Assembly (NCBI GenBank): GCA_903873965.1
Contig: CAIQQO010000258.1
Coordinates: 1-51,135 of the forward strand
Direction of reading: 5' to 3'
Length of the DNA: 51,135 nucleotides
From: an uncultured bacterium
GTDB taxonomy: Bacteria; Chloroflexota; Anaerolineae; J036; Brachytrichaceae
Shown here: piece by piece, positions 41,849 to 50,617 of the stretch
Layout of the letters: every line of letters starts with the position of its first letter
How positions within the stretch are numbered: the first letter of the stretch is position 1
The notes under the pieces: model-generated
Database searches by the model: none
What the model was told of the DNA's origin: nothing
The model's input: the letters and a program-made list of their open reading frames with translations, nothing else
Translations under genes and position numbers: made by a program

Positions 41849-43639
41849 ATGGCCAAAGCAAGCGAACCCGGAATATCGATCAAGGATGGCTTGCAGCGTT
41901 TGCTGCATTTGTCAGGGCGAAACCAGATCTGGTTGTACGCAGCACTTGCTGCCGCATTCGGTGAAGTCATCATCACCATCGGCTGGAATATTGGTTTGAT
42001 GCGATTGATCAATGCGGTATCTGATCACCAGATGGATGTTTTTTTACGCAACCTGATGTTGACACTGGCTGTGTTTGCCCTGGGGCCTTTCGTCAACTAT
42101 GTGCGTACCTATAGCCTTGGGCGTTTCAGTGAAAACACGGTCGCCACGTTGCGCGAACGCTTTGCAACACAGGCGACGGTGCTTCCAATGCAGACACTGG
42201 AAACACGCCACACGGGAGACTTACTCACCGTGGTGAATTCGGACCTCGTTAAGCTCAAGACACTCACCGGCTCGTCGTTGTTGGATGTTTTCTACCAATC
42301 GCTCATGGGGGTAGGCGCATTGATCACATTGTTCGCGCTGTGCTGGCCGCTCGCACTGGTCATCACGATCATGTTGCCGGTCATGATTATGGCTGTGGGC
42401 AAGCTGAACGCGCCTATAGGCAAGCGGTCCGAGGAAATGCAGGCAACCGTGGGTAATACGATGAGCATGGCGCAGGATGGCCTGGCCGGTTTGATGGTCA
42501 CCAAGGCGTTTAACCTGGTGGATGTCATGGATGAGCGCTTCCGGGTGGCCAATCACGCTACGATGCAGAAAGGATTGCTGCTGGCGCGACTGCGCGCGAC
42601 GATTGATGCGGGCGGTACGATGTTCGGTTTGCTGCCGTTTCTCATTACTTTTGGCCTTGGCGGTTACCTTGCCTTAAACGGACTATTGACATTCGGCAGC
42701 CTGATGTCGTTTATCAACATGCTGAATTTCGTTGCCAACCCGCTATCGCAATTGCCGCCCGCAATTGCCCGTGTCAGCGAGGGAGTGGGCGCTATCCAGC
42801 GCCTGTATGCAATCCTGGATGTCACGCCGGAGCGCAGCAGCGGAGAGTCGTACCTGCCCGCTGATGAAACGGTGGCCGTGCGCTATGAAGGCGTGGACTT
42901 TGGTTACGATGTTGGATCAAGTGGGCACCTGGCGCTACGCCACATTGATGCCACCATCACCCGGGGACAGATGGTGGCGATTGTAGGCAGTAGTGGAGGA
43001 GGAAAATCGACACTGCTGAAGGTGCTGCTGGGGTTCTATCCGATCAACGCGGGAAGCATCCTGTTATTCGGGCGCGATTTGAATATGTGGTCGCTGGTCG
43101 CGGCGCGCAGGCAGATGGCCTTTGTCGCGCAGGACACCTATCTTTTTCCAGTGAATATTGGCGAGAATATCGCGTGCGGGAAACCGGGCGCAACGCAGGC
43201 CGAGATCGAACGCGCGGCGCGCATGGCCAATATTCATGATGACATCATGGCGATGGTCGATGGTTACAAGACACTGGTTGGCGAACGCGGCGCGCGCTTG
43301 TCGGGTGGGCAACGCCAGCGAATCTCATTGGCGCGTGCTATTCTGAAAGATGCGCCTGTATTGCTGCTGGATGAGCCGACGTCGGCGCTCGACACAGCCT
43401 CCGAGTCGCTGGTTCAGGATGCGCTGGAAAAGTTTATGACCGGACGCACCACCATCGTGGTGGCGCATCGCCTGTCGACCATTCGGCGCGCCGATCGCGT
43501 ACTGGTAATCGAAGAAGGTCAGATTGTCGAAGCCGGCACGCACGACGAGTTGCTCAATCATGAAGGACGCTACAGGGAGTTGTATATGCGACAGTTTCAA
43601 GATGCCGTCCAGACGCCGGTTGTGGAGGCGCAGCAATGA
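41849..43639 (+). CDS. ABC exporter half-transporter 1
   Basis: 596 residues. Six membrane segments in the first 320 residues and an ATPase domain with Walker A GSSGGGKST near 380-388, signature LSGGQRQR near 484 and Walker B VLLLDEP near 504-510. The Glu of Walker B is intact; the usual DEAT is DEPT. It overlaps the next gene by 4 bases (ATGA), so the two form a heterodimer (BmrCD/TM287-288-like). Confidence 0.92.
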   Translation: MAKASEPGISIKDGLQRLLHLSGRNQIWLYAALAAAFGEVIITIGWNIGLMRLINAVSDHQMDVFLRNLMLTLAVFALGPFVNYVRTYSLGRFSENTVATLRERFATQATVLPMQTLETRHTGDLLTVVNSDLVKLKTLTGSSLLDVFYQSLMGVGALITLFALCWPLALVITIMLPVMIMAVGKLNAPIGKRSEEMQATVGNTMSMAQDGLAGLMVTKAFNLVDVMDERFRVANHATMQKGLLLARLRATIDAGGTMFGLLPFLITFGLGGYLALNGLLTFGSLMSFINMLNFVANPLSQLPPAIARVSEGVGAIQRLYAILDVTPERSSGESYLPADETVAVRYEGVDFGYDVGSSGHLALRHIDATITRGQMVAIVGSSGGGKSTLLKVLLGFYPINAGSILLFGRDLNMWSLVAARRQMAFVAQDTYLFPVNIGENIACGKPGATQAEIERAARMANIHDDIMAMVDGYKTLVGERGARLSGGQRQRISLARAILKDAPVLLLDEPTSALDTASESLVQDALEKFMTGRTTIVVAHRLSTIRRADRVLVIEEGQIVEAGTHDELLNHEGRYRELYMRQFQDAVQTPVVEAQQ

Positions 43640-45423
43640 ATGCAACAAAGATCGCGGCAACGACAGTGAATGCCCCGCGCCGCCAGAACCTGTGGCGTTT
43701 GATCAGCTTTTTAAAGCCACTGCACTGGGCCTATTTCATCAGTCTGGTTGCGCTGGTGATTGTGCTCAGCGCCGAGCGCGCCTATATCGGTTACGTCATC
43801 AAGTTGTTTGTTGATGCCATCACCGGCGGCACGATCGAGCAGTTGGTCTACTCGGTTGAAATCTGGGTGGCGTTTCTGGCCGTGTGGATTCCGGTCAACG
43901 TCTTGTTGTCATTTGTGTGGCGCTCCGTCACGATTCGCGCAGTCGCCAACATGCGCCAGACGATTTTCAGCCGCATGCAGCGCTTGCCGCTGGGTTATCA
44001 CGAAAGGCGACACAGCGGCGACCTGATGGCGGTGCTGACGAATGATGTCAGCACAACTGAACAGGCTTTTCAACAGGATATGCTGAACCTGTTTAATGCC
44101 ACGCTGCAAGGACTGACAGCGGCTGCCTTCATGCTGGTGCTGAACTGGCAACTGGCGCTGATAGTCTTTATCACCGGTATGGTGCCGTTGCTGGTCAATA
44201 CTCTTTTCACCGGCGCTTTGCGCAAGGCAAGTGAAGGGATTCAAGCGCGCCTGGGTGGTATGAGCGAGCGTATGGCGGATGTGCTTGCAGGTTATGAGGT
44301 GGTTCGTACATACAGCCTGGGCGATTGGATTCTGGGGCGCTTCGGCATAGCGAATCATGACCTGTTAAAAAGCAGCATGCACAAAGTGCGGCTGGACGCG
44401 TTGCTCTCCGGGCTGAACGGATTGGCCACGCTGACTTTCATCATCGGGCCACTTGGGATTGGTTCCTACATGGTGTTGCAGGGCATGACCACATTTGGTA
44501 CGCTGGTCGGATTGATCCAGTTGAATGGCGGGTTGCAATACTTTATGTATTCCATCAGCGGGACAATAACGCGCATACAAGCGTCACTGGCAGCGGCAGA
44601 CCGGATTGCAGCGGTGCTGGACGCTGAACTCGAGCCTGAAACCTATGGCGAGAATCCCGGCGCAGGGTTGCCGTTGGCAAACGAGCAGTCGTCAGTGGTA
44701 GCGTTTCGTGATGTGACCTTTGGCTACAATGGCGATCAACCCGTATTGAATGGGGTGTCGTTTCAGGTGCGCCAGGGGCAGGTGGTGGCCTTTGTAGGGC
44801 CGAGCGGTGGTGGGAAGAGCACCTTGTTCAAGCTGTTGCTGGGATGCTATCCGATCCGCAAGGGCTACGCAACCGTCAGCGGGCAGGACATTAACCGTTA
44901 TCGCCTGAACGAGTTGCGCGAACTGTTTGCCTACATCCCGCAGGATGCCTATTTGTTCAGCGGCAGCATTCTTGACAACATTTTGTACGGCAAGCCGGGG
45001 GCAACGAAAAACGATGCGATTGCCGCCGCGCAGGCAGCCAATGCGCATGATTTCATCAGCCAGTTTCCCGACGGCTACGACACCATGGTGGGCGAACGCG
45101 GCGCGCGTTTGTCAGGCGGACAACGACAGCGTATTGCGATTGCGCGCGCGTTGCTGAAAGATGCGCCGGTGCTATTGCTGGATGAAGCGACGTCGGCGCT
45201 CGATTCCGAGTCTGAGGAACTGGTGCAACAGGCGCTGGGCGTACTGATGCGCGGGCGGACGGTGATGGTGATTGCGCATCGCCTGTCGACTGTTGATCAT
45301 GCCGATGTTATCTATGCGCTGGATGATGGCAGGGTGGTGGAGAGCGGCACGGCGGCGGAACTGATCGAACGCAAAGGCCTGTTCTATCGCCTGCATGAGC
45401 TCCAGTTCCACGAGCAGGCTTAG
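43636..45423 (+). CDS. ABC exporter half-transporter 2
   Basis: 595 residues with the same layout: Walker A GPSGGGKST near 388-396, signature LSGGQRQR, Walker B VLLLDEATSALD. All catalytic residues look intact, so unlike many heterodimeric exporters neither site is obviously degenerate. Substrate could be drugs, lipids or peptides; no peptidase domain is present. Confidence 0.92.
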   Translation: MNATKIAATTVNAPRRQNLWRLISFLKPLHWAYFISLVALVIVLSAERAYIGYVIKLFVDAITGGTIEQLVYSVEIWVAFLAVWIPVNVLLSFVWRSVTIRAVANMRQTIFSRMQRLPLGYHERRHSGDLMAVLTNDVSTTEQAFQQDMLNLFNATLQGLTAAAFMLVLNWQLALIVFITGMVPLLVNTLFTGALRKASEGIQARLGGMSERMADVLAGYEVVRTYSLGDWILGRFGIANHDLLKSSMHKVRLDALLSGLNGLATLTFIIGPLGIGSYMVLQGMTTFGTLVGLIQLNGGLQYFMYSISGTITRIQASLAAADRIAAVLDAELEPETYGENPGAGLPLANEQSSVVAFRDVTFGYNGDQPVLNGVSFQVRQGQVVAFVGPSGGGKSTLFKLLLGCYPIRKGYATVSGQDINRYRLNELRELFAYIPQDAYLFSGSILDNILYGKPGATKNDAIAAAQAANAHDFISQFPDGYDTMVGERGARLSGGQRQRIAIARALLKDAPVLLLDEATSALDSESEELVQQALGVLMRGRTVMVIAHRLSTVDHADVIYALDDGRVVESGTAAELIERKGLFYRLHELQFHEQA

Positions 45424-45488
45424 GGCTTGATGGGTAGGGCGACGCGCATGCCGTCCTGCGCGTTTTCAAAGCCTGGGTTTGTGCTTGT

Positions 45489-45494
45489 TACAAT
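45489..45494 (+). promoter_or_regulatory. Possible -10 box (TACAAT), nearly leaderless start
   Basis: TACAAT ends 9 bases before the ATG at 45504; no SD site is present. Confidence 0.4.
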
Positions 45495-45503
45495 GGGCCC
45501 CAC

Positions 45504-46841
45504 ATGATCAACACCTTGCCTACTGCAGGCACTGAGCGCACAACGCCGGCGGCGTTTCATATCATGCTCAAACCGCGCGGGGCGATCTGCAACCTGGACT
45601 GTAAATACTGCTACTTTCTATCGAAGGAAATGCTGTATCCAGGCAGTCGTTTCCGCATGGCTACAGACTTGTTGGAAAGCTACACGCGACAATATATCGA
45701 GGCGCAGCGTGTGCCTGAGGTGACATTTGCGTGGCAGGGCGGTGAGCCAACGCTGATGGGGCTGGACTTCTTCCGCACAGCGATCGCTTATCAGCAGAAG
45801 TATTGCAAGCCCGGCATGCGCGTGTACAACGCACTGCAGACGAATGGGACGTTGCTGGATGAGGCATGGTGCCAGTTCTTTCACGACAACGGTTTTCTGA
45901 TCGGCCTGAGCATGGATGGTCCGCGCCATCTGCACGATGTGTATCGGGTTGATAAGGGTGGCAAGCCTACTTTCGATCGCGTGCTGGCGGCTGCGCGCTT
46001 GATGCAGCAGCACAAAGTCGACTTCAATATCCTGACGACGGTGCATGCGGCCAATGCCGAACATGGCGGTGAAGTGTATCGCTTTCTGCGTGACGAGGTG
46101 ATGACCCAGTTCGTGCAATTCATCCCGATTGTGGAGCGCGAGATGGCGCTGCATGCTGATGGGAACGACACTGGCAATCAGGAGGGCGTGGCGATCACGA
46201 ACCGCTCAGTGACCGGCGCGCAGTATGGCCAGTTTCTCAACGCGGTTTTCGATGAATGGGTACGGCGCGATGTCGGGCGCGTGTTTGTCCAGATTTTCGA
46301 TGTTGCGCTGGCCGCATGGTCGGGCGAACGCGCGGGGCTGTGTGTTTTCGAAGAGACGTGCGGTGCGGCGCTTGCGATGGAACACAATGGCGATGTGTAT
46401 TCGTGCGATCACTTTGTTGAGCCACGCTACAAGCTTGGCAATGTCAACGATATCCCGTTGCTCGATATGGTGTCATCCGATCAGCAATGGGCCTTTGGGC
46501 AGGCCAAGCGCACAACGTTGCCAGCATACTGTCGTGAATGTGAGGTGCGCTTCGTATGCAACGGCGGTTGTCCCAAGGATCGCATCCTGATGACGCCTGA
46601 CGGCGAACCGGGCTTGAACTACCTGTGCGCCGGTTATCGCGCCTTCTTCAACCATATCGACGCGCCGATGAAATTCATGGCCGCGGAACTGCGCGCGCGC
46701 CGTCCTCCCGCCAACATCATGCGCCACATGGCGCAGCAGGACGCCGTGTTTGCCGCCGCCAAACGCAACGACCCATGCCCATGCGGCAGCGGTCGCAAGT
46801 TCAAACATTGCCACGCAAGATATGGCTCGGCATCATCATGA
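45504..46841 (+). CDS. Anaerobic sulfatase maturase-like radical SAM/SPASM enzyme with SEC-C motif
   Basis: 445 residues. Radical SAM motif C29-x3-C33-x2-C36, GGEPTLMG, then a SPASM region with seven Cys (CGAAL, VYSCDHF, CRECEVRFVCNGGCP). This fits anSME, which converts a sulfatase Cys or Ser to formylglycine. A zinc-type SEC-C motif (PCPCGSGRKFKHC, C425, C427, C436) ends the protein; fusion of SEC-C to anSME occurs in some bacteria. The Cys-type sulfatase at 14972 is a possible substrate. The next gene overlaps by 4 bases. Confidence 0.9.
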   Translation: MINTLPTAGTERTTPAAFHIMLKPRGAICNLDCKYCYFLSKEMLYPGSRFRMATDLLESYTRQYIEAQRVPEVTFAWQGGEPTLMGLDFFRTAIAYQQKYCKPGMRVYNALQTNGTLLDEAWCQFFHDNGFLIGLSMDGPRHLHDVYRVDKGGKPTFDRVLAAARLMQQHKVDFNILTTVHAANAEHGGEVYRFLRDEVMTQFVQFIPIVEREMALHADGNDTGNQEGVAITNRSVTGAQYGQFLNAVFDEWVRRDVGRVFVQIFDVALAAWSGERAGLCVFEETCGAALAMEHNGDVYSCDHFVEPRYKLGNVNDIPLLDMVSSDQQWAFGQAKRTTLPAYCRECEVRFVCNGGCPKDRILMTPDGEPGLNYLCAGYRAFFNHIDAPMKFMAAELRARRPPANIMRHMAQQDAVFAAAKRNDPCPCGSGRKFKHCHARYGSASS

Positions 46842-47920
46842 GGATGAGTACCTGTGTTGCACAAATCGCGCCGCAGCGCAGCACGCAATATGCCGCGCTG
46901 GCTGATGCACTCGCGCCACACGAGTTGACGCTGAGCGCACTCGGCGCGGACATTTCGAACATCACGCCGGTCGCGCTCGGCGGACAGTCGTATCTCAGAT
47001 TCGACTACAACGGCGCGCTGGACGATTCTGCGCAGGCGCGTGCGGAACTGGGCATGCTGGCCATGACCAGTGCTTATTACGAGTATCGCGATGAGATCAG
47101 CGGCGCGCCAGGCCCGTGGCTGCGCCCGATTGAAGCAGGCTACCCGCCCGCCTTCCCGCCCGACCTCATCATGACGCGGCGCTATAAGGGCAAGACGAAT
47201 GAACTGTTTACGCAGTTCATGTGTAACATCGCGCGGCATGCCAGCGCGTTTGCGCATGCGCCGTGGCACAGCCTGCGCGTTTTTGACCCGCTGGCAGGAG
47301 GCGGCACGACGCTGTTCGCGGCGCTGTTGCTTGGCGCTAACGTCGTCGGTGTGGAGAAGGACAGCGCCGACGTTGAATCGACTGCTACTTTCATTGAGCA
47401 GTACATGCGCGAGCAGGGCATCGCGTGCCGCGTTAAAGAAGAGCGCTTGAAGAAGATCGGACGGCGCTGGTGGTTTACATTGGGCAAAAGCATCGCCAAT
47501 GCCAACCACGCCGCCGAGTCGACGCCGGTCGATCGCGCTGATGAAAGCGTCTGGCCAAAGCAATGCGTCATTGCCATTGGCGACACGGCAGAGAGCGCCG
47601 AGTTGCTGAGCAATGTTAAGAAAGCCAACCTGATCGTCACTGATCTGCCGTATGGCATTCAGCATCATGGCGAGTTGAGCAAGCTGATGGACGAGGCGTT
47701 GCCGGTGTGGGCAAACCAACTCGTGTCGGGCGGCGCGATGGCCGTGGCGTGGGACGCGACCCGTTTCCCGCGCGCCGATATGATCGCCTTGGTTGAGGCG
47801 TCAGCCGCTTTTGTTGTGCTGAACGACGCGCCCTACAATCAACTGGCGCATCGCGTCGACCGGGTGATCAAGCAGCGCGATGTATTGGTGGCGCGGAAGT
47901 TCGAAGGCGTCAGTGGCTAA
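46838..47920 (+). CDS. Trm11-like RNA/DNA methyltransferase (UPF0020-like), class I
   Basis: 360 residues from the ATG at 46838 (ATGA overlap with the maturase); a frame upstream is the shadow of that gene. SAM motif DPLAGGGTTL near 150-159 with VGVEKD at 171-176, and the catalytic-type DLPYG at 269-273, in place of (D/N)PPY. The family methylates guanine N2 or adenine N6 in tRNA or rRNA. An N-terminal 100 residues have no THUMP similarity that I can see. The coupling with a radical SAM enzyme is unusual. Confidence 0.75.
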   Translation: MRMSTCVAQIAPQRSTQYAALADALAPHELTLSALGADISNITPVALGGQSYLRFDYNGALDDSAQARAELGMLAMTSAYYEYRDEISGAPGPWLRPIEAGYPPAFPPDLIMTRRYKGKTNELFTQFMCNIARHASAFAHAPWHSLRVFDPLAGGGTTLFAALLLGANVVGVEKDSADVESTATFIEQYMREQGIACRVKEERLKKIGRRWWFTLGKSIANANHAAESTPVDRADESVWPKQCVIAIGDTAESAELLSNVKKANLIVTDLPYGIQHHGELSKLMDEALPVWANQLVSGGAMAVAWDATRFPRADMIALVEASAAFVVLNDAPYNQLAHRVDRVIKQRDVLVARKFEGVSG

Positions 47921-47938
47921 AGACTAAAGACAAGAATG

Positions 47939-47944
47939 TAAAAT
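47939..47944 (+). promoter_or_regulatory. Possible -10 box (TAAAAT), leaderless start
   Basis: TAAAAT ends 8 bases before the ATG at 47953; preceding CTAAAGACTAAAGAC is a short direct repeat. Confidence 0.4.
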
Positions 47945-47952
47945 ACAGCACA

Positions 47953-48621
47953 ATGAATCAGGACTCTCCGATGCTCATCATAGAGAACGGCCAGATGGCC
48001 GGGCAACGCTGGCTGGTGGACAGTGACAGCGTCATCATCGGCCGCGAAGTGGGTGTGGCAAATCTGCTTCTGCCGGAACGGCAAGTGTCGCGCAAGCATG
48101 CCATGATCGAGCGCACGGATGGCGGTTTTGTCCTGATTGACCTGGGCAGCAAAAACGGCACCTTCTTAAACGGCAAGGAAGTGCATGAGCCACAGAAACT
48201 GCAGGATGGCGACGAGATACAGATTGCGTTGTGTGTCAAGATCGCCTTTGTGGGCAGTGACGCTACGGCACCGTTGAATGCGCGACCGATCAGCCAGGGC
48301 ATGCGGGCAGCAGTGCGCGGTATTCGGCTGGATAGGGAAAGCCGGCGCATTTTTATTGCCGAGAAGAATCTTGAACCACCGCTGTCGGTGCAGCAGTATC
48401 GCCTGCTTGAATTGCTGATCGAGGCGAATGGCGCGGTTGTCAGCCGCCAGGAGATCGTTGAGAAGGTGTGGGAAGGCGAGAGTGCGTACGGCGTCAGCGA
48501 GCAGGCCATCGATGCGCTGGTGCGCCGCCTGCGTGACCGCATCACCGAGCAGGACGCTGAACACGAATACATTGTCACTGTGCGCGGCCACGGTTTGCGC
48601 TTCGAGAATCGCTATCAATAA
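47953..48621 (+). CDS. FHA domain / OmpR-type winged-helix transcription regulator
   Basis: 222 residues. FHA phosphothreonine-binding domain (about 8-98) with G30-R31, S46-R-K-H49 and N68 of the KNG loop, then a winged helix (about 118-219) like the effector domain of OmpR regulators (RLLELLIEANGAVVSR, VRGHGLRFE). No receiver domain, so activation may come from phosphothreonine binding rather than phospho-Asp. The Ser/Thr kinase begins 66 bases downstream. The layout resembles EmbR of Mycobacterium in reversed domain order (EmbR has the winged helix first). Confidence 0.9.
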   Translation: MNQDSPMLIIENGQMAGQRWLVDSDSVIIGREVGVANLLLPERQVSRKHAMIERTDGGFVLIDLGSKNGTFLNGKEVHEPQKLQDGDEIQIALCVKIAFVGSDATAPLNARPISQGMRAAVRGIRLDRESRRIFIAEKNLEPPLSVQQYRLLELLIEANGAVVSRQEIVEKVWEGESAYGVSEQAIDALVRRLRDRITEQDAEHEYIVTVRGHGLRFENRYQ

Positions 48622-48675
48622 ACTGAGGGTGCGAAGTCAGCATCTGCCTGCCGATCCGCGAACGGTTTCCTCAAT

Positions 48676-48681
48676 TAGAAT
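48676..48681 (+). promoter_or_regulatory. Possible -10 box (TAGAAT), leaderless start
   Basis: TAGAAT ends 6 bases before the ATG at 48688; no SD site. Confidence 0.42.
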
Positions 48682-48687
48682 GCAATT

Positions 48688-49668
48688 ATGCTAGAGCGTG
48701 GGACCATATTGCGCAATCGTTATCGCACGGTGCAGACGATAGGCCAGGGCGGCATGGGGTCAGTGTACCTTGCCGAAGATATGCGCCTCGAAGGGCGCAA
48801 GTGCGCGATTAAAACTGTGCGCATCGACCCCGCCGCCGACAAAGAAGTAACCAGCGAACTGCAACGTCAGTTCTCACGCGAAGCCGGCATCCTGGCGCGG
48901 CTGGATCATCCCAACCTGCCTAAAGTTTCGGATTATTTCACCGAGGCCGAACAGGACTATCTGGTGATGGACTATGTCTCGGGCAAGGACTTGAAAGAGA
49001 TCGTGGATGAAGCCCGCCGCGCTGGACGTTTTCTTACCGAGGTCGAGGTGATGAACTGGGCGCGCCAGTTGTGCGACGCGTTGACTTATATGCACGACCA
49101 GGACACGCCGGTGCTGCATCGTGATATCAAACCGAGTAATATCAAATTGACGCCCAGCGGTTTGATCAAGCTGGTGGACTTTGGACTGGTCAAGGTGCTG
49201 GTTAAAGATGACTCGCGCACGATCACCGTGTTGCAGGGTCGCGGGACCGCAGCGTATACGCCGCTGGAGCAATATGGCGAGGACGACACGCATACCGATG
49301 CGCGCTCGGATATTTATGCGCTTGGGGCGACGCTGTACCACCTGCTGACCAACCAGCCGCCACCCGAAGCGAAGCAACGGTTCCTGAAACCGGAAGCGTT
49401 GATTCCACCGCGCGCTGTCAACTCTGCCATATCTGAGCATGTTGAACGCGCGATTGCGGCTGCCATCGCCATGCACCCGGACGACCGCCCACACAATGTG
49501 GCTGAGCTCAGCGCGTTATTGTTCAATCATAGTGATGAGAGTGGGGCGGGGTCAACGCGAGGTTACGCGCGTGAAAGTGTCAGCAACCTGGTGCGCGATA
49601 ACGTTGTGTGGATTCTCCTGGCTGGAGTCACCATCATCGTTGGTTTCCTCGCGACGGTGTTGAGTTGA
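48688..49668 (+). CDS. Membrane-anchored Ser/Thr protein kinase
   Basis: 326 residues. Hanks-type kinase: glycine loop GQGGMGSVY (19-27), ATP Lys K42, catalytic HRDIKPSN (D146) and D164-F-G, and the activation segment reaching GRGTAAYTPLEQYG. One membrane segment near the C-terminus (about 305-324) and only a couple of residues outside, so no PASTA or other external sensor. It is likely to phosphorylate the adjacent FHA regulator (inference). Confidence 0.93.
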   Translation: MLERGTILRNRYRTVQTIGQGGMGSVYLAEDMRLEGRKCAIKTVRIDPAADKEVTSELQRQFSREAGILARLDHPNLPKVSDYFTEAEQDYLVMDYVSGKDLKEIVDEARRAGRFLTEVEVMNWARQLCDALTYMHDQDTPVLHRDIKPSNIKLTPSGLIKLVDFGLVKVLVKDDSRTITVLQGRGTAAYTPLEQYGEDDTHTDARSDIYALGATLYHLLTNQPPPEAKQRFLKPEALIPPRAVNSAISEHVERAIAAAIAMHPDDRPHNVAELSALLFNHSDESGAGSTRGYARESVSNLVRDNVVWILLAGVTIIVGFLATVLS

Positions 49669-49688
49669 CAGGGCAGGAGTCCGCCTGA

Positions 49689-50546
49689 ATGATTCCTTCT
49701 ACGTTGGCGTCCGTTGTTTATGGGCTGATTGCTGCCGTCACATGGGGCGCGGGCGATTTCAGCGGTGGTATAGCTACGCGGCGCGCGCCGGTCAACATGG
49801 TCCTGCTGTTGTCGCAAGTGATCGGAATTGCGTTGTTCATGGCGCTTGCGCTGGTTTCGAACGAGCCGTTACCTGCAATGGTGGATGTGGCGTGGAGCGC
49901 TGCTGCGGGTGTATGCGGCATGGTCGGCCTGGTCTCGCTGTATCGGGCTATGTCAATTGGGCAGATGGGCGCTGTCGCGCCAGTGTCAGGCGTTGTTTCC
50001 GCCGCATTGCCAGCCATTGCTTACGCGCTCACGCATGGATTGCCCACGCCGGTGGTGCTGCTGGGATTTATCCTGGCGCTGGCAGGGGTGTGGTTCGTCT
50101 CAAAGTCGGGATCGGCTAATACGGTGGTTGCCGGACGCGCGACCAGCCTTTTTCTGGCACTCCTTTCGGGCGTGGGATTCGGCAGTTTTCTCATCATGAT
50201 TGCGCAGGCCCAGCATGGTTCTGTGTACTGGCCGCTGGCAGTGGCGCGCGCCGCATCGTTACTTGCTGTGCTGGGTTGGTCTGTGTACAAACGTGCCATT
50301 CACCTGCCGCCGCGCAATGCCATCGTGCCGATCATTGCCGCAGGCGTGATGGATGGCGGCGGCAATCTATTTTTCCTGCTCTCGGCGCACGCGGGACGGC
50401 TGGACATCGCGGGCGTGCTTTCGTCGCTCTATCCTGCGACGACCGTCATCCTTGCGCTGACTTTGTTGCGTGAACGGCTGATCCGCAGTCAGGCGGTCGG
50501 GATTGCCCTTGCGCTGATTGCAATCCCGCTGATATCGCTGCCATAA
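49689..50546 (+). CDS. EamA/DMT-family transporter
   Basis: 285 residues with ten membrane segments in two EamA halves: the first contains WGAGDFSGG and SLYRAMSIGQMGAVAPVSG, the second GGGNLFFLLSAHAGRLDIAGVLSSLYP and the final LRERLIRSQ. Members export metabolites or amino acids; substrate unknown. AGGAG lies about 10 bases before the ATG. Confidence 0.88.
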   Translation: MIPSTLASVVYGLIAAVTWGAGDFSGGIATRRAPVNMVLLLSQVIGIALFMALALVSNEPLPAMVDVAWSAAAGVCGMVGLVSLYRAMSIGQMGAVAPVSGVVSAALPAIAYALTHGLPTPVVLLGFILALAGVWFVSKSGSANTVVAGRATSLFLALLSGVGFGSFLIMIAQAQHGSVYWPLAVARAASLLAVLGWSVYKRAIHLPPRNAIVPIIAAGVMDGGGNLFFLLSAHAGRLDIAGVLSSLYPATTVILALTLLRERLIRSQAVGIALALIAIPLISLP

Positions 50547-50617
50547 TCAGGCAGCGGCAGTACCGCAACGGTACGATACCGCCATGGGCGTCATTTGCAC
50601 AGCCCTATCTGAATATT

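Noticed and set aside
46634-47719. Minus-strand ORF of 361 codons
   Set aside because: Antisense to the maturase and methyltransferase genes; no recognisable motif.
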